Position numbers and translations under genes: made by a program. From Herpetosiphonaceae bacterium (GTDB lineage Bacteria > Chloroflexota > Chloroflexia > Chloroflexales > Herpetosiphonaceae): DNA of 47,571 nucleotides. The stretch lies in assembly GCA_013538855.1 (NCBI GenBank), contig JABXJS010000057.1:1-47571 (forward strand), given 5' to 3'. A model generated the notes under the pieces. That model was not told the DNA's origin. It searched no databases and saw only the letters and a program-made list of their open reading frames with translations. Shown piece after piece: positions 24,951-33,579 of this stretch. Numbering within the stretch: the stretch's first letter is position 1; each line of letters opens with the position of its first letter.

Positions 24951-25343
24951 ATGCGACATGGCGTTTTTTTGCTGACTGTGCTGCTGCTGCTGGCTGGCTG
25001 CGGCGGCCCGAGCGCTCCCGCGGGCCTGACCGAGACCGTCGATGGTGTGCAGATCACCTTGACACAACAGCAGAGCGCGACGGTCAATCAGCAGCAGACC
25101 TGGATCATCACGCTTGCTGATGCTGCATCAGGCCAGCCGATCACCGATGCCGATGTGTATCTGGACTTGGACATGCCAGCAATGGCGATGGGCCAAAATA
25201 AGCCGCTGGCTACCAGCAATGGCGATGGCTCGTACACTGCCACTGGCACATACACGATGTCCGGCGATTGGCATGTGACTGTCCACGCCGAGGCTGCTGG
25301 CCAAGACCACGCGGCGCTCTTTACAATTCCGGTGGCTGAGTAG
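24951..25343 (+). CDS. Lipoprotein with a YtkA-like domain
   Basis: This 130-residue secreted lipoprotein has MRHGVF, a hydrophobic run and the lipobox LLAGC, with lipidated Cys17. A single beta-sandwich follows: ITLTQQ, WIITLADAASGQPITDADVYLDLDMPAMAM, then DGSYTATGTYTMSGDWHVTVH. This resembles YtkA/FixH-like domains, and the MPAMAM methionines are reminiscent of copper-binding segments. I place the start at 24951, where AAGGAGG lies upstream. An in-frame open stretch back to 24867 would bury the signal peptide. Its role is unknown. It is followed 57 nt later by a large membrane protein. Confidence 0.8.
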   Translation: MRHGVFLLTVLLLLAGCGGPSAPAGLTETVDGVQITLTQQQSATVNQQQTWIITLADAASGQPITDADVYLDLDMPAMAMGQNKPLATSNGDGSYTATGTYTMSGDWHVTVHAEAAGQDHAALFTIPVAE

Positions 25344-25400
25344 CGCGCTTGGTTGGCCTATCCGCTTAGGTCAACTGCACTTTGAGGTAGGAACGTATTG

Positions 25401-26789
25401 ATGAAACAGAAATCGTGGTGGCTGGGCTATGCGCTGTTGTTGACAGCGATTGTGGCGCTGATCTATCGCCGTGCTGTGGGGCTGACGCTTGCTCAAGACG
25501 ATTGGGTTTTTCTGCAGCGGGTGAGCGCAGTGCACTCGTTTGGCGATGCGATGCACCTGTTTTTTCAAAACGACCATTTTTATCGGCCGGTGCCGCGTGT
25601 GCTGGTGCTGGGGCTAGAGTATAAGCTGTTTGGGCTGCGCGGCAGCTGGTTCCATGCTTTCAATATTGTGCTCCATGCACTCAATGCGAATTTGATCGCC
25701 TTGTTAGTTGGGCGCACGACACGGCAGGCGCTTAGTGGGGCTGTGGCTGGTGTGCTATACGCGATCTACCCAATTCACTATCTGGCGGTGGTGTGGGTGG
25801 CTGGGCTGCAAGATCTGCTGCTGGTGTTTGGCGCTGTAAGCTGTTTGCTGCTCTATCAGCGCTTTGTGCGTGCTGGCGGATGGTGGCGCTACGCTTTGGC
25901 TATGCTCGGTGCGCTGTTTGCGCTTTTTTCTAAAGATATGGCGGTTGTGCTCCCTCTGTGGGTGGTGAGCCTGGGCTGGCTCGAAGGTCGCTCGTGGCGC
26001 GCGCTGGCTGGTGATGGGGCGTTCTTGCTGGCGCTGGTTGTTTTTTATTTGGCTGTGCGCAGTGCCAAGGCTGACATTGACCCGCTCAACGGCCCCTACA
26101 AGATTAAGCTTGATCCCAATGTATGGCTGTTTAATCTCAACTCCTACGCCACAGACTTGCTCGGCGTGCTGAACCGCAAGGCCGTGTTGCGCCTACAGCC
26201 GCTCTTTTTGGGCGTAATGCTGCTCGTTCTCAGCGGACTTCTGTTCTGGCTGCCGCGCGATCGGGCTGTGATGGGCGTGGGGCTGCTATGGTTTGGTGCG
26301 GCGCTCGCCTGCGTGCTGCCGCTCGATGCCCAGCACTACACGTACTATTTGATGTTTCCGCTGGTTGGGCTGATGCTGGTTGGGCCGCTGGCGCTCCAGC
26401 GCATTGCTGAGGCTGCGGCCCGGCGCTGGGCGCTGGCAAGCCTGCGCTGGGCGCTGCCGTCGCTGACCGTTGCCCTGCTGAGTGTGTACTTTCTACGCCA
26501 GCTCAATTTGAGCTGGCGCGCAGATATGGGCGGTATTCGCTGGAAGTCGCTATGGAGCAGCACGGCCCTAGCTCAGTTTGCCGAGGCGTATCCCGACGTG
26601 CCCGCCGGAAGCACGATCTACGTGCGCAGCGCTACTACGCTTGAGTATGCCGCCTGGGGCCGCAGCGCTATGTTTAAGACGGCCTATCCACAGATCAACG
26701 GCGTTGTTTTTGAGGGGCTGGAGCCTGCACCTCCGCCAGATGCCGCACTGCTCGACTTTGCGTTTAACCATCCGGCACGGCCGCAGTAA
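25401..26789 (+). CDS. Polytopic membrane protein, glycosyltransferase-39-like (GT-C) candidate
   Basis: This 462-residue protein has about ten predicted transmembrane helices covering residues 8-385 and a ~75-residue soluble C-terminus. An early acidic loop (TLAQDDWVFLQRV, about residues 31-43) follows the first helix, as in GT-C glycosyltransferases that use lipid-linked sugar donors; DD is the expected catalytic/metal position. FYRPVPRVLVL and the helix-rich layout resemble PMT/TMTC-type enzymes. No close family signature is obvious, so glycan transfer to proteins or lipids is only a working call. The ATG at 25401 follows GAGGTAGG. Confidence 0.65.
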   Translation: MKQKSWWLGYALLLTAIVALIYRRAVGLTLAQDDWVFLQRVSAVHSFGDAMHLFFQNDHFYRPVPRVLVLGLEYKLFGLRGSWFHAFNIVLHALNANLIALLVGRTTRQALSGAVAGVLYAIYPIHYLAVVWVAGLQDLLLVFGAVSCLLLYQRFVRAGGWWRYALAMLGALFALFSKDMAVVLPLWVVSLGWLEGRSWRALAGDGAFLLALVVFYLAVRSAKADIDPLNGPYKIKLDPNVWLFNLNSYATDLLGVLNRKAVLRLQPLFLGVMLLVLSGLLFWLPRDRAVMGVGLLWFGAALACVLPLDAQHYTYYLMFPLVGLMLVGPLALQRIAEAAARRWALASLRWALPSLTVALLSVYFLRQLNLSWRADMGGIRWKSLWSSTALAQFAEAYPDVPAGSTIYVRSATTLEYAAWGRSAMFKTAYPQINGVVFEGLEPAPPPDAALLDFAFNHPARPQ

Positions 26790-27344
26790 CGTTGATAGCC
26801 ACCATGGGGTAGGGGTTCGTGGTTGATCCTTGGCATACAGCCCGTTTGTGGCAGACGCACTGCACCTCGTGCGGCGTGTTTGCCTTGCTACACAAGCGTA
26901 GCGGCTACCATGAGCAGCTTTTGGTTGGGAAAGGCAGCGCCGTAGTTGAACCCGCGCTGTGCCACTTTCATCCGAGGCACTGCCTAGCCCGCCCGCTCGT
27001 TTCCACTGGGTTTGGTGGTGCAGCCCAACACTGCCGTGCGATGGGGTGCGCTTTGGGCCGATAAGCGATGGGCTAGGCTGCCTGCTGTATGCCATCGAAC
27101 ACGGCAACGGCAAGATCGCCCGTGTTCAAGCCTGCTGCGCTGCTGGCTTTGGCTTTGCAGCCACAGTGTATTTACCTTCCAAAACAAGCCTGAGGCAATC
27201 GCACGCTCACGAGCGGGGTGACGCAGCACCCCGCAGGGTGCCCAGGCTACGGCGCACGCGGCTGGCCGAACCACGGCGCAGCGGATCAACCAAGCGCCTG
27301 CCTGTGGGGCCGCCACTGCAGCGGATAGGGCAGTGGGAGAGTAT
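26790..27344. other. 555-nt gap without a recognisable gene
   Basis: No frame on either strand has a convincing start, ribosome binding site or familiar motif. Open frames here are compositionally odd (Cys, His and Trp rich) and look like chance. A small inverted repeat (GGGGTG/CACCCC near 27216-27231) is present. It separates the plus-strand membrane protein from the end of the minus-strand D-Ala cluster and may hold decayed coding sequence. Confidence 0.5.
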
Positions 27345-28046
27345 CTAGGGCAGGTTAGCTGGGCCGTAGCGGGCCGACTGGCCGCTGATGCGGCCCCAAA
27401 ACTGATTACCATAGTCGAAGTGCCACCACTCATCGGGGTAGTTGGTGAAGCCGACAGCGGCGAGGGCATGAAAGAGGATGCGCCGGTGGCGGCACGCTGC
27501 GCTGGCGTGATCGTGCTGCTCCAGAAAGCCGGTGGCGGCAGCGGGCGTGAACGCATCGAAGTCGGTGCCAAGCGGCAGCGGCTGACCGTCAAGCGTCATC
27601 AGCGTCAAGTCAACCGCGCCGCCGGTGTAGTGCGGGGATGGGTGGCGCTGGTTGCTTGACGGCAGCGACACAAACACCTGCGTCTCGCTGGCCAGCCGTG
27701 CGGCGTCCCACTCTGGGTGGGCCTGCTGGAGCTGGCTGGCGAACTCATCGTAGAGCGACTGCTGAACACTGAGCGGCCGCCATGCATCCCACACCAGCAG
27801 GCCAAGATTGGCGCTGGCGAGGCTGGCGGCGGCCTGCGTGAGGCGTAGAGCGACGGCTTGGCGCACCCAGAGTGCTGGCAGTGCGCCAGGCCGTTGCTGC
27901 TGCCAATACTGTGGATCGCAGCGCAGGCCCTCGCTGGCAGCGAGCTGGACGAGCGGCTCGCTGCTGGCGATGATCGGCACGCGGCGCCAGTCGTCGACGC
28001 CGCGTAAGGCAGGGATGGGCTGATCGGCCCACGTAGCGACGCTCAT
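27345..28046 (-). CDS. D-alanyl-D-alanine dipeptidase, VanX/DdpX family
   Basis: This 233-residue zinc dipeptidase of the M15 family is predicted to split D-Ala-D-Ala into two D-alanines. The zinc ligands are His139 and Asp146 in SPHYTGGAVD (SxHxxGxAxD) and His209 in EWWHFDYG. Glu206 is the catalytic base, and the transition-state arginine is in WDAWRP (Arg90). No signal peptide is present, so it acts in the cytoplasm, as VanX does. It is the last gene of the cluster and overlaps the D-amino-acid oxidase gene by 4 nt. No vanH or vanRS genes are nearby and the neighbouring Ddl is not of VanA type, so recycling or regulation of the dipeptide pool is more likely than glycopeptide resistance. Confidence 0.9.
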   Translation of the reverse strand: MSVATWADQPIPALRGVDDWRRVPIIASSEPLVQLAASEGLRCDPQYWQQQRPGALPALWVRQAVALRLTQAAASLASANLGLLVWDAWRPLSVQQSLYDEFASQLQQAHPEWDAARLASETQVFVSLPSSNQRHPSPHYTGGAVDLTLMTLDGQPLPLGTDFDAFTPAAATGFLEQHDHASAACRHRRILFHALAAVGFTNYPDEWWHFDYGNQFWGRISGQSARYGPANLP

Positions 28047-28999
28047 GCGTGAGCCTGCACCAGTGTGAGCACAGCGCTGGCGCAGCCCCAGGAGAGCGTT
28101 ACGCCTGCGCCGCCGTGGCCGTAGTTGTGGATGACAAGGGCACCGTTGGGCTGGCGCTCAGCCTCTAGCCGGATGCTGGAGCGACCTGGCCGCAGGCCGA
28201 CAAGGTGCTGCAGCACCGGCGCTGCTGCGGTGGCTGGGGCTAGCTCGGCGCAGCGGAAGCGAATATCGGCGGCGATGCTCGGCTCAGGGCTAAGATTCCA
28301 GTCGCCCTCATTGGCCGTGCCGCCGAGGATGCAGTCGTGGGCGCGCGGCACAATGTACGTCGGCCACTCAAGATCGCCCTCGGTGAAGATAATGGTATCG
28401 ACAGGCGGGCCGGCAACGCGGATGATCTGGCCGCGGATCGGCGTCAGCTCATGGTCGCTGAGCAGGCTGTAGGAGCCGAGGCCGGTGCAGTTAATTACCA
28501 GGGAGGCGGTGCTAGTGGCCTCGTCGATGTGCGTGACTGTGCGCTCGATGATCCTGCCGCCATTGGCGTGGAACTGCTGCTCCAGGTAGGGCAGATAGCG
28601 CGGCATCTCGATCATCGAGGTGGTGAAGGTATAGGCGGCGCGATAGCCGCTGGGCGTCTCAGCGGCAGGTAGCTGACGAAAGTTATGCACGGTGGCGTGC
28701 CATGGTGGTAGCTCGGCGGGGTGCTCGAAGAGCATCAGCGCCGGGCGCATGAGCACACCGCTGGCCGGGTCGTCGGCGTGCGCAAGGAGCGTCTGAAAGG
28801 TTGCATCGCCCCAGGCGGTCACGGCTGCCGCTGGCTCGGCGCGGTAGGGGAACCAGAAGGCAGCGGCGACACTTGAGGTGGTGTTGAGCGCGCGCTCGCG
28901 GGTCCAGATCGTCACCGCATAGCCGGCACGCTGCAGCGTGATGGCACTAGTAAGACCGATGATGCCGCTTCCGAGCACGAGAGCTGTGGGCTTGGACAT
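28043..28999 (-). CDS. D-amino-acid oxidase (FAD-dependent)
   Basis: This 318-residue flavoprotein of the DAO family oxidises D-amino acids to keto acids with release of ammonia and H2O2. The FAD motif is GSGIIGL near residues 10-16. The family-typical segments INCTGLGSYSLL, PIRGQIIRV, GLRPGRSSIRLE and the C-terminal HNYGHGGAGVTLSWGCA are all visible. The last of these is the DAAO signature that holds the flavin. Size is slightly below eukaryotic DAAO, as expected for bacterial forms. It sits between ddl and the VanX-type gene (28-nt gap and 4-nt overlap), which makes D-alanine its likely substrate. GGAGG precedes the ATG. Confidence 0.9.
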   Translation of the reverse strand: MSKPTALVLGSGIIGLTSAITLQRAGYAVTIWTRERALNTTSSVAAAFWFPYRAEPAAAVTAWGDATFQTLLAHADDPASGVLMRPALMLFEHPAELPPWHATVHNFRQLPAAETPSGYRAAYTFTTSMIEMPRYLPYLEQQFHANGGRIIERTVTHIDEATSTASLVINCTGLGSYSLLSDHELTPIRGQIIRVAGPPVDTIIFTEGDLEWPTYIVPRAHDCILGGTANEGDWNLSPEPSIAADIRFRCAELAPATAAAPVLQHLVGLRPGRSSIRLEAERQPNGALVIHNYGHGGAGVTLSWGCASAVLTLVQAHA

Positions 29000-29027
29000 A
29001 GTTCCTCCGTCGCCGCTGCTGGCTGCG

Positions 29028-30224
29028 CTAGCGTGCGGCCACTTTGCTGCCGGTTTTGCTTCCTTGCAGTGGATTGTTGCTCAACAGATTCGAAGTCATG
29101 CCGAACGTTGAGGCGCGCTTCTCGGCGTGGCGGGCCTGCGCCTGCTCAATCAGCGTCTCCAAGAGCTGCGGGAAGGGCACATCGCTGGCCTCCCATAGAT
29201 AGAAGGCGAGCGAGCCAGGCAGGGTGTTGATCTCGTTCAGCACGATGCGCTGCTGCTCGGGGTTGACCATAAAGTCGATGCGCACGACACCGGCGGCCCC
29301 GATGGCGGCGAACGCCTTGAGCGCGATCTGTTGAATCTCGGCGGTTAGCTCCGGGCTAAGGGGCGCGGGGATGATGCGCTGTGCGCCCTCCATGCCCTGC
29401 TGCTTGCCGCCGCGCATGTACTTATCCTCGTAGGAGAGCATCCCCTGGCTGACGGGTTGCTCGCAGACCGAGGCTTTGGCAGCGCTGCCGCGACCGAGCA
29501 CAGCGCAGTTGATCTCCATGATACCCTGCTGATACGGCTCGATCAACAGCAGCGTATCGTAGGTGGCGGCCACATCGAGGGCGAAGGTCAGCTCTTGGGC
29601 ATTGTTGACCTTGGCCACACCGATGCTGGAGCCGAGTCGGGCTGGCTTCACGAACAGCGGATAGCCAAAGCGCTCCTCGGCGGCGGCGATGATGCCAGCG
29701 CTATCTTTGCGCCACTGGATACGCTCGACGACGAGGTCATCGAGCACGGGCACGCCAACGCCGCGCAGCAGCATCTTGGTGAGCACCTTGTTGATGGCGA
29801 CACCGGAGGCGGACACATCGCAGCCGGTGTAGGCGATATCGGCTAGCTCAAGCGCGCCCTGCAAGGTGCCATCCTCGCCGTGGGAGCCGTGGATGAGCGG
29901 CATGGCCACGTCGATGCTGATTGTGCGCGGCTCGTCTTTGCCGCCGAACAGGCCGCGCTTTTTGGGCGCAGACTTGACGGTGAGCACGGGGCTTGGCGTA
30001 TTGAGGCTCAGCTCGACCGGCTCTAGCTGCGCCTCCAGTGCCTGGAGATCGCGAAAGTTATCGAGATTGCGCAGGGCATCGCCAGTGTACCACTGGCCGC
30101 TTTTCGCAATGTAGACAGGCACAATCGTGTACTTGGCGGGCAGCGCCGCCATCGCCTGGTGCGCCGTGAGCACCGACACCTCGTGCTCGACGGAGCGACC
30201 GCCAAAAATCACTGCAATATTCAT
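29028..30224 (-). CDS. ddl: D-alanine--D-alanine ligase
   Basis: This 398-residue ATP-grasp ligase joins two D-alanines for the peptidoglycan stem peptide. Visible motifs are IFGGRSVEHEVSV at the N-terminus, the LIHGSHGEDG loop, KPARLGSSIGV in the ATP-grasp domain and RIDFMVNPEQQRIVLNEINTLPGS at the C-terminal metal site. The omega-loop sequence YEDKY retains the tyrosine found in D-Ala-D-Ala ligases, where VanA-type D-Ala-D-Lac ligases carry histidine. An ~18-residue basic tail extends beyond the core. AAGGAG precedes the ATG. It lies 24 nt downstream of the murF-like gene, the usual functional partner. Confidence 0.96.
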   Translation of the reverse strand: MNIAVIFGGRSVEHEVSVLTAHQAMAALPAKYTIVPVYIAKSGQWYTGDALRNLDNFRDLQALEAQLEPVELSLNTPSPVLTVKSAPKKRGLFGGKDEPRTISIDVAMPLIHGSHGEDGTLQGALELADIAYTGCDVSASGVAINKVLTKMLLRGVGVPVLDDLVVERIQWRKDSAGIIAAAEERFGYPLFVKPARLGSSIGVAKVNNAQELTFALDVAATYDTLLLIEPYQQGIMEINCAVLGRGSAAKASVCEQPVSQGMLSYEDKYMRGGKQQGMEGAQRIIPAPLSPELTAEIQQIALKAFAAIGAAGVVRIDFMVNPEQQRIVLNEINTLPGSLAFYLWEASDVPFPQLLETLIEQAQARHAEKRASTFGMTSNLLSNNPLQGSKTGSKVAAR

Positions 30225-30248
30225 GTTGGCTCCTTGGACTAGTGGCCT

Positions 30249-31898
30249 TTAGGCATCAAGATAGGTATCGGGCAAATCGTTGGCAAACAGCACCACGTCG
30301 CCGGGGCCGCTGATCTGGCCCAGCAGCGCTGTTACCTCGGCCAGCGTCTCCACAACGTGCACCGCACTAGCGGGGAACTGCTTGGCCTGGAGACCGGCGT
30401 AGATTGGCTGGGTTTGGCGCTTGCCGACGAGGATGACGTGCTGGCAGACAGCGGCGGCGTGCTCGCCAAAACGCTGATTCTCGACATCTTGAACGCTGCC
30501 CAGCTCGACCATGCCCGGCGTGACAAGGATCTTCTGGCGGCCTTCGATCTGCTGCAGCACCTCCAGGCCATTGTGCACGCCGACAGGATTGGCGTTGTAC
30601 GAGTCGTCGATGACCAGCACACCACCGGCGCTCGGCAGGCGCTGTAGGCGGTGCGGCACTGGCTCCAGCTGGGCGGCGGCGGCGATGGCGCGGTCGAGGT
30701 CGAAGCCAAGCAGCACGGTAACGGCGAGGCCAGCGGCGGTGTTGAGGATGTTGTGCTTGCCGAGCAGCGGAATGCTCACGCGGCGCTCCAGGCCCCGCGC
30801 AGGCCAGGCCCAGGTGAAGTGGGTGGCGCTGCTGTCGATCTGTACGGCGCTGGCGGTGACGTCGAAGGGCGCGCCTGGCTCGTCGGCGAAGCCGTAGCGC
30901 ACGACGGTGCGGCCATCGCGCGCGGCCTGATCGGCGAGCTGCGCCGACTCGGCCTCACCAGCGTAGACGACCACCGGCCCATTGGCGGGCAGGGCGGCGA
31001 CCAGCTCATACATCGCAGCGCGGATGTTGGCGATGGTGCCAAAGCGCTCCAGGTGCTGCGGGCCAATCGAGGTGATCACCGCCAGCTCCGGCTCGACAAG
31101 CGCGGCCATGTCTGCGATCTCGCCAGGGCCATAGGCGTCCATTTCAACCACAAACAGCTTGTGCGCAGGCTCCAGGTATTCGTTGATGGTGCGCGTGATG
31201 CCCATGAGCGTGTTGAAGCTCTTGGGGGTGGGGAAGGTGTTAATCTGCGGTGCGAGCAGCTGTGCTGTAATGTGCTTGGTGCTGGTCTTGCCGTAGCTGC
31301 CGGCCACGCTGATCACGCGCGGGCCATACTGACGAATGCGCGCCTGCGCTTGGCGCACGAACTTCTGGCGAATCGAAGCCTCCACCGGCGTCATCAGCAG
31401 GTTGCCGCCAACAACGAGCACCATTGTGAGCTCGGCGCTCAGCAGCAGCGCGAGGCTCGCGACCGCTAGGCCGATGATTGGCGCAGCGAGCCAAATCGCC
31501 ACGCCCAGCAGCACGGCGACGAGCAAGCCCAACCCTGCCGCTGCGCTGAGGATGCGGCGCATGCGCGGGGTGTAGACAAGCTCCTTCTTGGGCGGAATCC
31601 AGCGCCAGAGCGCATTGAGCACAACGGCTCCGCCAAGCAGGCCCGCGCCTGGCGCGAGCTGGTCCTGTGCGGTCGTGGCGATGACGATAGCGCCAATACT
31701 GGCCGCTAGCAGCGTGCCGACCAGCACTGTCCGGTGGAAGAGCCAGCGTGGCTGGTGGCCCCAGGCAAACAAGCGCGGAGCCTCGTACTCTTCGATTTGA
31801 TACATGCGGGCCACAACCAAGCCGGCCCGGCCGAGCCACACCGCCCAGGCGCTGGCTGCGGCGACAAGCAAGAGATAGTTCACGAAGTCCTCTTTCAA
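30249..31898 (-). CDS. murF: MurF-like ligase with an N-terminal membrane domain
   Basis: This 549-residue protein has an N-terminal ~170 residues that are strongly hydrophobic, with four or five helices (about 8-28, 54-74, 80-98, 115-138, 142-168). The rest is a Mur ligase: P-loop GSYGKTSTK, SFNTLMGITRTINE, EMDAYGPGEIADM, GKHNILNTAAGLAV and the MurF signature DDSYNANP. MurF adds D-Ala-D-Ala to UDP-MurNAc-tripeptide and is normally soluble and lacks such a domain. The membrane anchor could place it next to lipid-I synthesis, or it may act on a membrane substrate. It overlaps the upstream hydrolase gene by 4 nt and precedes ddl. CysC-like or folate ligase alternatives are excluded by DDSYNANP. 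Confidence 0.88.
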   Translation of the reverse strand: MKEDFVNYLLLVAAASAWAVWLGRAGLVVARMYQIEEYEAPRLFAWGHQPRWLFHRTVLVGTLLAASIGAIVIATTAQDQLAPGAGLLGGAVVLNALWRWIPPKKELVYTPRMRRILSAAAGLGLLVAVLLGVAIWLAAPIIGLAVASLALLLSAELTMVLVVGGNLLMTPVEASIRQKFVRQAQARIRQYGPRVISVAGSYGKTSTKHITAQLLAPQINTFPTPKSFNTLMGITRTINEYLEPAHKLFVVEMDAYGPGEIADMAALVEPELAVITSIGPQHLERFGTIANIRAAMYELVAALPANGPVVVYAGEAESAQLADQAARDGRTVVRYGFADEPGAPFDVTASAVQIDSSATHFTWAWPARGLERRVSIPLLGKHNILNTAAGLAVTVLLGFDLDRAIAAAAQLEPVPHRLQRLPSAGGVLVIDDSYNANPVGVHNGLEVLQQIEGRQKILVTPGMVELGSVQDVENQRFGEHAAAVCQHVILVGKRQTQPIYAGLQAKQFPASAVHVVETLAEVTALLGQISGPGDVVLFANDLPDTYLDA

Positions 31899-32683
31899 GG
31901 CGTGTCAAAGAATGTTGCGATGATGGTGCAGAAGCGCGCCGCCTGCTCCAGATAGGCGTAGTGACCTGCGCCCTCAAAGACGACCAGTCCAGCGTCCGGC
32001 AGCAGCTGCTCCATCAGCTTGGCGTCGCTGAGCGGCGTGTCCTCGTCATGGTCGCCCCAGACCAGCAGTGTGGGCGCGGCGATGCTTGGCAGCAGATGGC
32101 GCAGGTCCTCGTTGACCACGCGGACGAGCGAGGCGCGCACCGTGCCCGCCGCCTGCTGATAGTCGCTGGAGCCACGGCGCTCGACGGCGCGCTGGCCCCA
32201 GGTGCGCAGTGGCCCTGGCAGCCAGCGCTGCTGCGCAACCCAGCGCAGCGCCTTGTACGAGCGCACCTGGACGTGGTAGCGCCAGGTGCGCTTAGGCACG
32301 ATGCCGGCGCTGTCGGTGAGCACGATTTTGCGCACAAGCTCCGGCGACTGGCTGGCGAGCACAATGCTGACCCGGCCGCCGAATGAGTGCCCAACAATGT
32401 AGGCGTTGTCGATCTCTAGCCCGGCCAAAACATCGCGCAGCCAGCGCGTGTAGTCATGAACCGACCAGGCGGCTGGTGGCGGCGGTGTTGCGCCAAAGCC
32501 CGGGAAGTCGGGCACAATCAGCTTAAACTTGTCCTTCAGGCGCTCGGCGATTGGCTCGAACAGCTCGCTGCTGGCCCCCCAGCCGTGCAGCAGCACCACC
32601 GGCGCGCCTTGGCCATAGATGCGCACGTTGGCCGGTGGGCTGCCCAGCTGCTGGCTGGGATGCGCTGGTGCAGATATCGTCAT
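31895..32683 (-). CDS. Alpha/beta hydrolase, first of two in the D-Ala cluster
   Basis: This 262-residue cytoplasmic hydrolase has the oxyanion motif LLHGWGASSE near residue 29, nucleophile elbow GHSFGG (serine near residue 98), acid in WGDHDEDTP and His in EGAGHYAYLE. Cap-domain residues 120-185 are rich in Arg and Trp. Small hydrolases of this type are often found next to MurF-like genes, but the substrate is not known. It overlaps the murF-like gene by 4 nt and follows a second hydrolase by 13 nt. Confidence 0.85.
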   Translation of the reverse strand: MTISAPAHPSQQLGSPPANVRIYGQGAPVVLLHGWGASSELFEPIAERLKDKFKLIVPDFPGFGATPPPPAAWSVHDYTRWLRDVLAGLEIDNAYIVGHSFGGRVSIVLASQSPELVRKIVLTDSAGIVPKRTWRYHVQVRSYKALRWVAQQRWLPGPLRTWGQRAVERRGSSDYQQAAGTVRASLVRVVNEDLRHLLPSIAAPTLLVWGDHDEDTPLSDAKLMEQLLPDAGLVVFEGAGHYAYLEQAARFCTIIATFFDTP

Positions 32684-32696
32684 GGATAAACCTCGT

Positions 32697-33422
32697 CTAC
32701 TGTGAAAGCATGCGCTGAATCAGCGTCAGCAGCTGGGCAGGGCGCTCGGCGAGCAGATCGTGGCCTGCGCCGCTTAGCACCAGCAGCGTGGCGGTGGGCA
32801 GGCGCTGCGCAAGCTGCTGGACATTGATCAGCGGATTAAATGGATCGCGGTCGCCGCTAATCAGCAGCACCGGGCAGGCGATATTTTGGATGGATGCTGC
32901 GCCGATGATGCTGCCGCCCTGTGCTGCCAGCGCCTGCATCGCAGCGGCCCACGCGCTCAGGATGGCGGGACCAGCGCTGCCGTGAAGCGCCAGAAGCTCA
33001 GCGCGGAATGCAGGCCAGTTAGGGATTGAGCGGGCCGGATCGGCATAGATGCTGACCACTGCTGGCGGCGGCACCTGGCCGCTGATGCCCCAGGCCGTGA
33101 CCGAGCGGGCGCGCACCCCAAGCGCTGCCGCGAGCAGCAGCGCAATCTCAGCGCCATCGCTGTAGCCGACGATATCGACCTGCTCCAGCCGCAGTGCATC
33201 AACGAGCTGCAGCAGATCGGCGACATGGACGCTGAACCAGCTGGCGTCGCGCGGCAGCGGCAGGGCGGCCGAGCGACCGTGGCCGCGCAGGTCGGGCACA
33301 ATCACACGCCGCTGATCACGTAGGGCCGCGATCAACGGCGCAAAGTGGCTCTGTCCAGTTCCGGCCAGCCCATGGATGAGCAGCAGCGGCTGGCCTGCGC
33401 CGCTCTCGTCGTAGTTCAACAC
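32697..33422 (-). CDS. Alpha/beta hydrolase, second of two in the D-Ala cluster
   Basis: This 241-residue hydrolase has the LLLIHGLAGTGQSHF oxyanion region (about 11-25) and a nucleophile elbow GYSDGAEIAL. In the elbow an Asp follows the catalytic Ser, as in 3-oxoadipate enol-lactonase-like and MhpC-like enzymes. The acid lies in LISGDRDPFNPL and His in LSGAGHDLLAE. It is the first gene of the six-gene minus-strand run ending with the VanX-type dipeptidase. It is not close in sequence to the next hydrolase, so the pair is not a recent duplication. Substrate unknown. Confidence 0.85.
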   Translation of the reverse strand: MLNYDESGAGQPLLLIHGLAGTGQSHFAPLIAALRDQRRVIVPDLRGHGRSAALPLPRDASWFSVHVADLLQLVDALRLEQVDIVGYSDGAEIALLLAAALGVRARSVTAWGISGQVPPPAVVSIYADPARSIPNWPAFRAELLALHGSAGPAILSAWAAAMQALAAQGGSIIGAASIQNIACPVLLISGDRDPFNPLINVQQLAQRLPTATLLVLSGAGHDLLAERPAQLLTLIQRMLSQ

Positions 33423-33540
33423 ACCACTATTCCACTAAACCCTGTTCGCATGATGCTAGCGCGCATTATACAAGGAATCAGCGTGGTGGCAGAAGCGCAT
33501 GGCTGAGCACAAGCTGAGGTATGCCTGAAAGATGCGGCAG

Positions 33541-33574
33541 TGGGCCGCCGCTGCAAGGGGGCGTCGGCGGCCCA
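33541..33574 (-). terminator. Hairpin after the FAH-family gene
   Basis: A perfect 10-bp inverted repeat (TGGGCCGCCG at 33541-33550, complement at 33565-33574) with a 14-nt loop begins 5 nt after the stop at 33580. It separates this unit from the D-Ala cluster. There is no T tract. Confidence 0.55.
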
Positions 33575-33579
33575 GATGG

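Noticed and set aside
26568-27113. 181-codon minus-strand gene downstream of the membrane protein
   Set aside because: It overlaps the 3' end of the plus-strand GT-C-like gene, has Cys/Trp/Pro-rich low-plausibility sequence and no ribosome binding site.
27345-30224. Vancomycin-resistance-type operon
   Set aside because: The ligase retains the Tyr of D-Ala-D-Ala ligases and there is no vanH dehydrogenase or VanRS pair, so the VanX-type protein alone does not make a resistance cluster.
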